Source of the DNA: Candidatus Omnitrophota bacterium
GTDB taxonomy: Bacteria; Omnitrophota; Gorgyraeia; Gygaellales; Profunditerraquicolaceae
Reading direction: 5' to 3'
NCBI GenBank assembly: GCA_023229385.1
Contig: JALNZI010000006.1
Coordinates: 28,864-92,863 of the forward strand
Length of the DNA stretch: 64,000 bases
Below, piece after piece: positions 1 to 6,265 of this stretch (the first letter of the stretch is position 1; each line of letters starts with the position of its first letter). A program made the translations under genes and the position numbers. Below the pieces are notes generated by a model, which was given only the letters and a program-made list of their open reading frames with translations, was not told the origin of the DNA and did not search any database.

Positions 1-557
1 CGACTATTCTTAGCTATTTCATTTTTAAGATGATCCAGAAGTATCTGTTTACTATCCTCTGTTAGACGACCTTTAGAATTATATTTAAGATCATTTTCAA
101 ATGGTTTACCACTGACACGATAGACCATCGATAGATGTCCAATATGTAAGTCTATGTGTTTACCTGCTTTATGTGCGTCATGGTAAACTATTACTAGAGG
201 TCTGATGATACGATTATTAATCAGGCTTTTATTTGTTGAAGTTATCCAGCTTCTTCTAGATGCTCCAAGACCATTTAAAAGCCAATCTTTTGGATATTGT
301 TTTGCTATTGAATGACCTTTATTGACATAACTTGAGGCTTTATTTATAAACATAAAATTACATATTTTAGAAGATATTGTATCTGAAAGTATATTTTCTA
401 TACTTTTATGTTTAATAAGATCTCGTGTTATGTTAATTATTTGAGGAATGTATCTAGAATACTTAAATTTACTGAGGCTCCATAAAGATGGATTTACTGT
501 TAAAAAGCCTTGTCTGCCTTTTATTAAGTTCTGTGTTATTTGCTGTAACATAATCAT
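1..557 (-). CDS. Hypothetical protein, C-terminus cut by window edge
   Basis: An open frame enters from position 557 and runs off the left edge with no stop, giving about 185 residues. The segment VIVYHDAHKAGKHIDLHIG, near residue 125, resembles the HD...HxDLRLE core of the 3'-phosphoesterase domain of bacterial ligase D. This is resemblance of a short motif only. The first in-frame ATG pair (557 and 551) overlaps the upstream small gene by about 90 nt and has no clear ribosome site, so the true start may be further in. The frame itself is well supported by its length; the function is uncertain. Confidence 0.5.
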   Translation of the reverse strand, partial: MIMLQQITQNLIKGRQGFLTVNPSLWSLSKFKYSRYIPQIINITRDLIKHKSIENILSDTISSKICNFMFINKASSYVNKGHSIAKQYPKDWLLNGLGASRRSWITSTNKSLINNRIIRPLVIVYHDAHKAGKHIDLHIGHLSMVYRVSGKPFENDLKYNSKGRLTEDSKQILLDHLKNEIAKNS

Positions 558-663
558 CCAATCGTTTATGACATATTGAACAATATTTAACGTTTTTTAT
601 TATATTTGGATCTGCATTATGATTACATTTTTCTTGTCGTTCAATTATATCTATAAGATCCAT
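469..663 (-). CDS. Small zinc-finger-like protein, 64 aa
   Basis: Preceded by GGAG eight bases before the ATG. It contains a CxH...CSICH pattern (residues about 13-32) that could bind one zinc ion. The start overlaps the end of the upstream membrane-protein gene by 23 nt, as is common in this tightly packed leftward block. The 3' half overlaps the start of the next frame by about 90 nt, so one of the two boundaries may be wrong. Function not recognised. Confidence 0.55.
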   Translation of the reverse strand: MDLIDIIERQEKCNHNADPNIIKNVKYCSICHKRLDDYVTANNTELNKRQTRLFNSKSIFMEPQ

Positions 664-907
664 GCGTTCTCCATTGCATAATTGTTACAAGAAATGTTAT
701 AATTAGAACTGCTATTACTGGAATAACCATTGATGCTTCTATCCATAATGGAAGAGTTATCATAAATGGTACTTGTACAAGAAGTGTCGTAAGACCAATT
801 CCAGAAAGTGTTAAGATGATTACACTTTCAAAATTATTAAATAAATCTTTAAAAATATCAACTATTTTGGATATAACTTGTTTAAATAATCTTTTAATAA
901 AGTTCAT
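641..907 (-). CDS. Small membrane protein, 88 aa
   Basis: Starts after AGGATTATTATATC and overlaps the upstream gene by 4 nt (ATGA-type). It has a basic N-terminus (MNFIKRLFKQ) and two hydrophobic stretches, about residues 28-52 and 56-77, consistent with a two-span membrane protein. No family recognised. Confidence 0.7.
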   Translation of the reverse strand: MNFIKRLFKQVISKIVDIFKDLFNNFESVIILTLSGIGLTTLLVQVPFMITLPLWIEASMVIPVIAVLIITFLVTIMQWRTHGSYRYN

Positions 908-1101
908 GATATAATAATCCTATTATTAGATGGAACACTTTCAAATGGAAGTGATGGCTCATCAAAACGTTTGTTTTTACGTCTATATTCTCGATCTTTT
1001 TTGATTTTATCTTTAAGATTAAAATCTGAATATTTATCCATTTCATTAAGATGATATGAAATTATTTTATTGATATTACTTTGAGTAGATGGAGAAATCA
1101 T
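904..1101 (-). CDS. Small charged protein, 65 aa
   Basis: AAAGGA lies just upstream of the ATG and the start overlaps the upstream stop by 4 nt. The product is rich in Lys, Arg, Asp and Asn with no membrane segment. Function not recognised. Confidence 0.65.
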   Translation of the reverse strand: MISPSTQSNINKIISYHLNEMDKYSDFNLKDKIKKDREYRRKNKRFDEPSLPFESVPSNNRIIIS

Positions 1102-1355
1102 TCTTGATGTCCTTTAGTTAAAGATTTTGCAACTTTACGTGATTGATCTTCGGAATAAGCTTCTAGAATTTCTTGTTCTTTTTGATCATGAGCTTGTTTA
1201 ATTCTTAAAGGTGCTGATGCTAAAATAGCAATAACTTGTTTAATTTCAGTAATATGATTATCAATTTCATTCTTAAGTTTAGGTTTGACTACTTTTTTCA
1301 TATCTTTAAGAGCTGACCAAAGACCTTTAAGTTCACTAATTGTATATTCAAACAT
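1098..1355 (-). CDS. Small helical protein, 85 aa
   Basis: AAAGGATTTTAA precedes the ATG. The sequence is almost entirely predicted helix, with many Lys and Glu in heptad-like spacing, and looks like a small coiled-coil protein. No family recognised. Confidence 0.7.
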   Translation of the reverse strand: MFEYTISELKGLWSALKDMKKVVKPKLKNEIDNHITEIKQVIAILASAPLRIKQAHDQKEQEILEAYSEDQSRKVAKSLTKGHQE

Positions 1356-1433
1356 TTAAAATCCTTTAATAGATGGAGTATTAAGTATGAAAAAGATAAG
1401 ATTTATTGCTGCTAAGATATATAAGTATTTCAT
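1356..1433 (-). CDS. Hydrophobic micro-protein, 25 aa
   Basis: A 25-codon frame (MKYLYILAAINLIFFILN...) fits exactly between two convincing genes, and its last codons contain the ribosome site of the next gene. The first 18 residues form one membrane segment. Its own ribosome site is weak, so it may be translated by coupling. Confidence 0.45.
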   Translation of the reverse strand: MKYLYILAAINLIFFILNTPSIKGF

Positions 1434-1435
1434 AG

Positions 1436-1612
1436 TTATATTTCTATAAAATCATTAGGAAGGTTTAGTTTAAAATAATCATTATAACCTTTAATATATC
1501 CATCCATATATGCATTTTGATTTTCTTCACATACTAACCCTAATATACTAAAAGCTTGATCGTGTGTTAATCCTGTAGATATAAGATTTTGTACAAGTTT
1601 TTTCTGATCCAT
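1436..1612 (-). CDS. Small hypothetical protein, 58 aa
   Basis: The chosen start is the ATG at 1612, which sits against the stop of the upstream gene (AAATAATATGG). The longer frame reaching 1786 overlaps that gene almost completely and is not believed. The product begins MDQKKLVQNLISTG and reads like a small helical domain. Function not recognised. Confidence 0.55.
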   Translation of the reverse strand: MDQKKLVQNLISTGLTHDQAFSILGLVCEENQNAYMDGYIKGYNDYFKLNLPNDFIEI

Positions 1613-1613
1613 A

Positions 1614-1802
1614 TTATTTCTTTCTGTTAATTTTACGACTTTGTTTTTGTTGTTTAACTTTATCTTTTTTAATTTTATAAGGTTTCTTTCTATTTGTATT
1701 TTGATGTAAATGTGGAAATGCTTTTGTTTGATATTCAGATCTTGGATGTTTAATTGGATCAGTCCATCCTCCAGATATGTAATCAAATGGTGTATAAATC
1801 AT
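1614..1802 (-). CDS. Small very basic protein, 62 aa
   Basis: Preceded by GAAAGGATTAT. The last 25 residues are almost all Lys, Arg, Gln and Asn, suggesting nucleic-acid binding by charge. No family recognised. Confidence 0.6.
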   Translation of the reverse strand: MIYTPFDYISGGWTDPIKHPRSEYQTKAFPHLHQNTNRKKPYKIKKDKVKQQKQSRKINRKK

Positions 1803-1811
1803 ATAATCCTT

Positions 1812-2033
1812 TCAGTATTCATTTAACATAAGTTCAATAGCTTTATGATCATAATCTTTTGGTTTAAGATTTAATGATATACTTTCTCCATAACAAGATA
1901 CTTCATATTGTGAATTAGTATATCTAATTGCACAAAAACCTGCTGAAGTGATATTAAAATGTTTAAATTCAGAATGTTTTTGACTTGTTGAAAATAAGAT
2001 TGGTTGAGTATCATTAACTACTACATATTTCAT
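1812..2033 (-). CDS. Small hypothetical protein, 73 aa
   Basis: The start at 2033 (MKYVVVNDTQ) is preferred over the longer frame to 2129, whose extra N-terminus is low complexity. The nearest ribosome-like site is AAAGGAG about 18 nt upstream, which is longer than usual. Two Cys occur in the body (GFCAIRY, SCYGE). Function not recognised. Confidence 0.5.
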   Translation of the reverse strand: MKYVVVNDTQPILFSTSQKHSEFKHFNITSAGFCAIRYTNSQYEVSCYGESISLNLKPKDYDHKAIELMLNEY

Positions 2034-2107
2034 TTCTTTAGTAATATATTCTCCTTTTCTTTGCAAACTTTCTTTTTTAAAAGAAAAGTTTCTTATGATT
2101 AGAACGT

Positions 2108-2392
2108 TTAAAATAAAGATAAATAACAAGTACCATAAACTACTTCATTTGTTTCTATTTCAATTTCAGTTATACAAACCATTAATAAAGGAATCTGTCC
2201 ATATGTATGATGTAATGTATTACGAAAAGATATATCAAGTTTATATTTAATAAAATTATTATTAAATATTATTCTTCTAATATCTTTTGGACGTTTAAAT
2301 CGAGTTACACAATCCCATACAAAATATACTATATGTTTATATGTGTGACATATTAAAATAAGTATATTAAGTATTAATCCAATTAATACCAA
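2108..2392 (-). CDS. Small membrane-anchored protein, 94 aa
   Basis: The frame opens at a TTG that overlaps the stop of the upstream 26-codon gene. Residues 1-25 form one hydrophobic segment (LIGLILNILILI) followed by a basic, soluble-looking part. The start codon is not certain. Function not recognised. Confidence 0.45.
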   Translation of the reverse strand: MVLIGLILNILILICHTYKHIVYFVWDCVTRFKRPKDIRRIIFNNNFIKYKLDISFRNTLHHTYGQIPLLMVCITEIEIETNEVVYGTCYLSLF

Positions 2393-2463
2393 TGATAGTT
2401 ATATTTTCTTAATCTTGTAGTAATACATTCATATAATGAAAGCATACTTTTATTTATAGACAT
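2383..2463 (-). CDS. Micro-protein, 26 aa
   Basis: A perfect AGGAGG lies four bases before the ATG and the 26-codon frame ends inside the start of the next gene. The strong site suggests this is a real translated leader or small protein that couples translation to the membrane gene after it. No homology recognised. Confidence 0.5.
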   Translation of the reverse strand: MSINKSMLSLYECITTRLRKYNYHWY

Positions 2464-2631
2464 ATATCCTCCTGTTAGTTAAATATCATTGATTAGTATT
2501 AATTATACTATATATTGTATTATATTACTATTATATACTACACATAGTATTTAATACCATTAATTTGTACCTGGCAAATCTAAAAATTTCATATTTTCAT
2601 TGATTTCTCCCGCAATGGTAAAATTGTATAA

Positions 2632-2847
2632 TTACTTATCTGACTTAGGGATAGTAATAGTCATAGACGTATGGTCTTTGAATATGATGCTATTTTCTAT
2701 TGTTACAAGTCTACGTATAGGTAGATCTGTGTTATTTACACGAAATCCTATGATACTATTGCCAAATTGTATCCATTCATTGGTAAGAGGTCTATAGAAT
2801 TCATCAGTTGGTAGTAGTGGAGTGTTGATATCTAGAAGGATATGCAT
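2632..2847 (-). CDS. Small hypothetical protein, 71 aa
   Basis: AAAGGAG sits upstream of the ATG. The product (MHILLDINTPLLPTDEF...) looks like a small beta-rich domain. A plus-strand frame over the same bases (2600-2797) has no ribosome site and is a shadow. The flanking gaps (2464-2631 and 2848-3099) are AT-rich with no gene seen. Confidence 0.65.
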   Translation of the reverse strand: MHILLDINTPLLPTDEFYRPLTNEWIQFGNSIIGFRVNNTDLPIRRLVTIENSIIFKDHTSMTITIPKSDK

Positions 2848-3099
2848 GATATAGCTCCTTTATAGGTGAATTATATGTGTATAAATACCTTGAAATAATT
2901 AAATAATTCATGTATAAACAGTTAATATATACATAAATTCTTTACAAAACACATATATATTTATGGTGTATACCACAATATATAGTAATTTACAGATAAT
3001 AAGTGATTTGAGCAAAATCAATGACTTACAGAAATAACCTCCATGTTATTAGAGTTTTTAATAAATCTGAAATTATCAATTTTATACCATAGGTTGTGG

Positions 3100-3426
3100 T
3101 TAATAAAATCTATTATCATAATCATATTCATCATCTATATCTGGATAAGCTGCATATTTTTCAGTTACTACTGGTTCAATACCTGCATTACTTAAAGCTA
3201 TTTGATTTTCAATTTCAACCATAAGATCAAAATTTAGATCTTTATGTATTGATGCTCCAAGTATGTTAATACCGATAATAGCTAGAAGTGTAGCTCCTTT
3301 TTCATGAATGCAATCTTTGCAGTTAGTATCTGGATTTGATAATGGACATGGTATATTTTGTTCTGCTATACATGAATATAATCCTCTAGAGATAAGTTCT
3401 TCTTTTACTGCATTGAGAATAGACAT
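3100..3426 (-). CDS. Hypothetical cysteine-containing protein, 108 aa
   Basis: CAAAGGAGTATCT precedes the ATG, the standard ribosome site of this block. Residues 19-39 carry four Cys (SCIAEQNIPCPL then NCKDCIHE), a possible metal or disulfide cluster, followed by a hydrophobic helix (LLAIIGINILGA) and an acidic, Tyr-rich tail. Function not recognised. Confidence 0.7.
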   Translation of the reverse strand: MSILNAVKEELISRGLYSCIAEQNIPCPLSNPDTNCKDCIHEKGATLLAIIGINILGASIHKDLNFDLMVEIENQIALSNAGIEPVVTEKYAAYPDIDDEYDYDNRFY

Positions 3427-3464
3427 AGATACTCCTTTGATAAATGTTTAATATGTTATATTAA

Positions 3465-3484
3465 CCCCTCGTTACACTCGGGGG
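3465..3484 (-). terminator. GC-rich intergenic hairpin
   Basis: A stem of C-rich and G-rich arms (CCCC...GGGG) stands out from the AT-rich surroundings between two leftward genes. Only a short TTAATAT follows on the minus strand, so it may be a weak terminator or an RNA-processing hairpin. Confidence 0.35.
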
Positions 3485-3487
3485 AGT

Positions 3488-3733
3488 TTATAGTTGAATT
3501 GATATTGACATAGTTATTTTATTTTTTTCTTGATAAAATCCTTTGTTAGTATTAATAGTTATTTTTCTACGTATATTACCAAATACATTATGATAATATG
3601 TAGTATTTGACCATTCTTTTGGTATTTGCTCCCATGAGTTATTTATATATCTTTCATCAGTTGATATTAGTCTCATGGTGTTAGTTAGTAGTATGTATAT
3701 ATCGTTATCGTAAGAAACTGGATTCCAATTCAT
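3488..3733 (-). CDS. Small hypothetical protein, 81 aa
   Basis: The start at 3733 is chosen because AAAGGAG precedes it; the longer frame to 3760 lacks a site and overlaps the upstream gene. The product is beta-rich with several Trp and Tyr. Function not recognised. Confidence 0.65.
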   Translation of the reverse strand: MNWNPVSYDNDIYILLTNTMRLISTDERYINNSWEQIPKEWSNTTYYHNVFGNIRRKITINTNKGFYQEKNKITMSISIQL

Positions 3734-3744
3734 AACATTCTCCT

Positions 3745-4107
3745 TTATGCTAATTTCCAACTATCTTTATTTGTTTTAATTCTTGGAGATATAAAATGTC
3801 TATGTATCTTTAATAACAATGATGCAGTGAATCCTATAGATAGACCTATTAAAGCTCCATATACACCTCCAGACATGCCAATACTTCCCATTGCTAATGC
3901 TACACCTACGTCTAGAACAATTGGTGCGCCTTTGGGTAATATACTTATAAATCTGAATGGATAAGCCATTCTATTCTTGATATTACTATGTTTATCTGTA
4001 TATACATTAAGAGACTTTAATGCTTTAAAGAATGGTAACATTTCGTTATAAGTTAATATAACGTTTATGATAGCTATCAATGTACCGATACATAGAATGA
4101 TTAACAT
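3745..4107 (-). CDS. Multi-span membrane protein, 120 aa
   Basis: Start at 4107 (MLIILCIGTLIAII) with AAGGAGGACTT upstream. Hydrophobic segments lie at about residues 1-17, 60-75 and 77-100; the last two form a Gly-rich hairpin (GSIGMSGGVYGALIGLSIGFTA). The tail is basic. A conserved motif copy lies about 30 nt upstream, directly after an intrinsic terminator. Early membrane proteins of this size sometimes block superinfection, but nothing here shows that. Confidence 0.7.
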   Translation of the reverse strand: MLIILCIGTLIAIINVILTYNEMLPFFKALKSLNVYTDKHSNIKNRMAYPFRFISILPKGAPIVLDVGVALAMGSIGMSGGVYGALIGLSIGFTASLLLKIHRHFISPRIKTNKDSWKLA

Positions 4108-4133
4108 AAGTCCTCCTTGGTAGATATTAAACA

Positions 4134-4144
4134 TCAGACATAAA
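4134..4144 (-). repeat. Conserved TTTATGTCTGA motif, copy 1
   Basis: Minus-strand core TTTATGTCTGA, followed by TGTTT. It lies between the terminator at 4150-4211 and the ribosome site of the 120-aa membrane protein, the position expected of a promoter. Confidence 0.6.
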
Positions 4145-4149
4145 CAAAG

Positions 4150-4211
4150 AATTAAAAATAAAAAAGGTAAGTTACTCTATCTATTTCTAGATATTTCACT
4201 TACCTCTTTTT
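4150..4211 (-). terminator. Intrinsic terminator
   Basis: On the minus strand AGGTAAGT pairs perfectly with ACTTACCT around a 25-nt loop, then a long T-rich run (TTTTTTATTTTT). It closes the hairpin-rich non-coding stretch to its right. On the plus strand the stem is also followed by CTTTTT, so it may work in both directions. Confidence 0.7.
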
Positions 4212-4690
4212 GATCAGTGAGGAGATTTAAACTATAGACAATTAGCTAACCGACTCAAATGCCTTTGAGAATGAATTATCTATTACTCCTACTACATGTA
4301 GCAACGCTTGTAGACTATCTCTGGCTTCTAGATTGAAGCAATACGCAGTAACAGAGATATACCTTTGCTGGTGTTGCTAAATTCCAGTTCAGTCACACTG
4401 ATCTCTTTTTATATAATGGATTTTCGATAGTTAAAAATGATAGTCTAACTGTGTACTATCTGGGATTGTTTGACGGTAATCCTACTTTTTAGTGGTCTAC
4501 ACATATTGACTTTTTGACTGGAACCATATTCAATATGTAGATATACTCCACTCAGTAACCATAACCAGTTGAGGTGTTAAATGGGCTGCTTGCACCCTGT
4601 GTGTTTCTATTCTACATTACATAGAGTAGTCATTCCAGACGCGTGGTAAGCAGCCATTAATCAGACATAAATTTAACGGGAATTCATATA
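4212..4690 (-). ncRNA. Candidate large structured non-coding RNA
   Basis: No believable gene is present in this stretch, but many perfect short inverted repeats are: GGCTGCTT (4584-4591) with AAGCAGCC (4648-4655), CATATTGA (4502-4509) with TCAATATG (4530-4537), GATAGT (4439-4444) with ACTATC (4455-4460), TCTCTG (4318-4323) with CAGAGA (4352-4357) enclosing GCTTC/GAAGC, and CTCAAA (4254-4259) with TTTGAG (4264-4269). On the minus strand it begins at a copy of the conserved motif and ends at an intrinsic terminator, as expected of an independent transcript of about 500 nt. Family not recognised; strand inferred from the terminator. Confidence 0.5.
4661..4671 (-). repeat. Conserved TTTATGTCTGA motif, copy 2
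   Basis: Minus-strand AAATTTATGTCTGATTAATG at the head of the candidate large structured RNA. Just upstream is AGGAGTTTAT followed by a four-codon frame (ATG AAT TCC CGT TAA). Confidence 0.6.
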
Positions 4691-4753
4691 AACTCCTATA
4701 GATGTTAGAAGTTGAACGTTGATAAACATACTAACACGTAAACTAATCAATAA

Positions 4754-4764
4754 TCAGACATAAA
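4754..4764 (-). repeat. Conserved TTTATGTCTGA motif, copy 3
   Basis: Minus-strand GTTTATGTCTGATTATTG, starting one base after the stop codon of the 49-aa gene at 4766-4915. Confidence 0.6.
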
Positions 4765-4765
4765 C

Positions 4766-4915
4766 TTATTTGTGTATTACCTTACACTTGATCTCACGAT
4801 TGTTGAGCAATCTGGCTGCATGTGCTGACATCTTTGTGATGGTGATCTTGGAGATGTTGTGAGCCATCGGTGACTCACTGAACTGACGAAATGAACCTTT
4901 AACTCTGATAAGCAT
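4766..4915 (-). CDS. Small basic protein, 49 aa
   Basis: A clear CAAAGGAGT site precedes the ATG at 4915. The product (MLIRVKGSFRQFSESPMAHN...) is basic with even codon use and higher GC than its neighbours. Upstream is a 13-bp stem and a motif copy; directly downstream is another motif copy. Function not recognised. Confidence 0.65.
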   Translation of the reverse strand: MLIRVKGSFRQFSESPMAHNISKITITKMSAHAARLLNNREIKCKVIHK

Positions 4916-4948
4916 ACTGAACTCCTTTGATAATAAGTTGTATGTAAT

Positions 4949-5029
4949 GATAGATATAACTTACTTAGATGTTACCGTTTACCGTTCTGATGACGGACTG
5001 ATTCTCCTCGATTTTCAGTTATATCTATC
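4949..5029 (-). promoter_or_regulatory. Structured leader of the 49-aa gene
   Basis: GATAGATATAACT (4949-4961) pairs perfectly over 13 bp with AGTTATATCTATC (5017-5029), with a small inner stem CCGT/ACGG. It lies between motif copy 4 and the ribosome site. It could be a leader RNA element or a small RNA. Confidence 0.5.
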
Positions 5030-5037
5030 TATAATAT

Positions 5038-5048
5038 TCAGACATAAA
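5038..5048 (-). repeat. Conserved TTTATGTCTGA motif, copy 4
   Basis: Minus-strand AAATTTATGTCTGAATATT, followed within a few bases by the 13-bp stem in front of the 49-aa gene. Confidence 0.6.
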
Positions 5049-5135
5049 TTTCTTTATGTTTTTGAAAATAAAATGAACTTTATGCTTGTAGAAAACAACC
5101 TATTAATGTATTTAATAGATACGTTAATAAGATGT

Positions 5136-5163
5136 TTTTGCTTACTTTTTATAAAAAAGTAAC
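5136..5163 (-). repeat. Hairpin repeat, copy 1
   Basis: On the minus strand GTTACTTTTTTATAAAAAGTAAGCAAAA, a perfect hairpin followed by GCAAAA. A second copy with the same arms and the same tail is at 6093-6118, so this is a dispersed element rather than a chance hairpin. Confidence 0.45.
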
Positions 5164-5182
5164 AACATGGCAGTATCCTTGT

Positions 5183-5230
5183 AAAATAAAAAGCCATATC
5201 CAGATACAATACAGATCTCTGGATACAGCT
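5183..5230 (-). terminator. Intrinsic terminator after the 102-aa gene
   Basis: Minus-strand arms AGCTGTATCCAGA and TCTGGATATGGCT pair over 13 positions (two G-U) and are followed by TTTTTATTTT. It directly follows the stop codon at 5244. Confidence 0.8.
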
Positions 5231-5243
5231 TTAACCAAAGGAG

Positions 5244-5552
5244 TTACTTGTTAAACTCTGAATTAAACCCTTCCTGAGCTATCTTCAAAGTGTTATTGGC
5301 AATCTTACCCACGAACATACCCGATACTTTGAACACATTACTTACTGCTGATGTAGCATCCTTTGCTACTTTCTGACGATTCTCTTCCTTGAGGGAGTTA
5401 TTGATAAGCTGAGTAGCATTATCAATAGTACTATCAACCTGTGCTCTGATAACTTTGACAATGTCTTTCTTGTCCTTGTTAGCCAGAGTATCGATCCCAT
5501 CGGCAGTAGTCTGGAGTGAAGTAGCCAAACTGGTAAACAAACCTTTTAACAT
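5244..5552 (-). CDS. Helical protein, 102 aa
   Basis: Start at 5552 (MLKGLFTSLATSL) with AAAGGAGTTTGTT upstream; the longer frame to 5606 reads through the structured leader. The product is Ala/Lys/Asn-rich and predicted all helix with amphipathic repeats, rather like a phasin or other small helical protein. Transcription likely starts near motif copy 5 and ends at the terminator after the stop. Function not recognised. Confidence 0.7.
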   Translation of the reverse strand: MLKGLFTSLATSLQTTADGIDTLANKDKKDIVKVIRAQVDSTIDNATQLINNSLKEENRQKVAKDATSAVSNVFKVSGMFVGKIANNTLKIAQEGFNSEFNK

Positions 5553-5571
5553 AACAAACTCCTTTATAAAA

Positions 5572-5689
5572 TGCATGGCACTTAATTGGCTCGTATTTCT
5601 GTTCATAATGACTTTGAAATTTCATAAGGATTAACCATGTGTCTTTCCTATATGAAACTCTGAAATATTCCAAATTTACTGTCCATGCA
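5572..5689 (-). promoter_or_regulatory. Structured leader of the 102-aa gene
   Basis: The element is closed by TGCATGG (5572-5578) and CCATGCA (5683-5689), with an inner stem TTTCATA-AGGA / TCCT-TATGAAA. It sits between motif copy 5 and the ribosome site. A 74-codon frame also crosses it but has no ribosome site and overlaps the real gene. Confidence 0.5.
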
Positions 5690-5695
5690 CAATAA

Positions 5696-5706
5696 TCAGA
5701 CATAAA
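5696..5706 (-). repeat. Conserved TTTATGTCTGA motif, copy 5
   Basis: Minus-strand AAATTTATGTCTGATTATTG, head of the structured leader of the 102-aa gene. Confidence 0.6.
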
Positions 5707-5711
5707 TTTGC

Positions 5712-5847
5712 CTGTTATATTTCATCCATTCATACAGGCTTTTGAATAGACAATCAATGTCATTTCATCTACACACTACTTAACCATCATTAAGTATTAT
5801 TGAATCATGTAGATATAGATGCGATTAAGTACGCAACTAACTATTCA
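5712..5847 (-). ncRNA. Small structured non-coding element
   Basis: About 135 nt with no gene between two motif copies. On the minus strand it contains GAATAG...CTATTC, a nested pair ATCTACA...TGTAGAT with TACTTAA/TTAAGTA inside, and GCCTGT...ACAGGC at its end. Several perfect stems in a row suggest a folded RNA. Confidence 0.45.
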
Positions 5848-5851
5848 ATAA

Positions 5852-5862
5852 TCAGACATAAA
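5852..5862 (-). repeat. Conserved TTTATGTCTGA motif, copy 6
   Basis: Minus-strand ATTTATGTCTGATTATTG, five bases after the stop of the 66-aa gene and at the head of the 135-nt structured element. Confidence 0.6.
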
Positions 5863-5867
5863 TATTC

Positions 5868-6068
5868 TTATTGTTGTGAACCTCGACAATAAGCAGATAT
5901 CTCTGAGGGAGACAATCTCGATAATCCAGCAGTCTGGATAAACGAAAGATCCTCTTGAATAGCTTCATTAAGATCTTTAATAGTATCAAGATTTAATATA
6001 CCTTTATGTGAGTTATATATGAAACTTCCATCCTGTCTGGAATCAATGATGGTCATAATGTTAGGCAT
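5868..6068 (-). CDS. Small hypothetical protein, 66 aa
   Basis: CAAAGGAGTTAGTT precedes the ATG. The product begins MPNIMTIIDSRQDGSF and has no recognised motif. It is flanked on both sides by conserved motif copies. Confidence 0.65.
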   Translation of the reverse strand: MPNIMTIIDSRQDGSFIYNSHKGILNLDTIKDLNEAIQEDLSFIQTAGLSRLSPSEISAYCRGSQQ

Positions 6069-6092
6069 AACTAACTCCTTTGGTTAGAATAG

Positions 6093-6118
6093 TTTTGCTT
6101 ACTTTTTCAAAAGTAACT
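6093..6118 (-). repeat. Hairpin repeat, copy 2
   Basis: Minus-strand GTTACTTTTGAAAAAGTAAGCAAAA, matching the copy at 5136-5163 in arms and in the GCAAAA tail. It lies in the leader of the 66-aa gene. Confidence 0.45.
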
Positions 6119-6131
6119 AATAGTTAATACA

Positions 6132-6142
6132 TCTGACATAAA
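6132..6142 (-). repeat. Conserved TTTATGTCTGA motif, copy 7 (variant)
   Basis: Minus-strand AAATTTATGTCAGATGTATT, one base different from the core. About 65 nt upstream of the 66-aa gene. A hairpin AGATAGTT/AACTATCT lies further upstream at 6222-6246. Confidence 0.5.
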
Positions 6143-6265
6143 TTTGTATTTATGTTTTTCTTGGTAAGAACAATAATATATGATGCTTGAATATACTCTC
6201 TCTTAGAACTGAGGGAGAAGTAGATAGTTTTTGACTAGAACTATCTTAAACTAGATATCTAGATA

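Noticed and set aside
4212..4700. tRNA genes in the structured non-coding region
   Set aside because: No segment shows an acceptor stem together with a GGTTCRANTCC-type arm on either strand.
4938..5162. 74-codon plus-strand frame
   Set aside because: Lies over two hairpins and motif copy 4 in a leftward region, with no ribosome site.
5479..5703. 74-codon minus-strand frame starting in motif copy 5
   Set aside because: No ribosome site, overlaps the 102-aa gene and runs through a perfect stem; the other motif copies stop within 3-10 codons.
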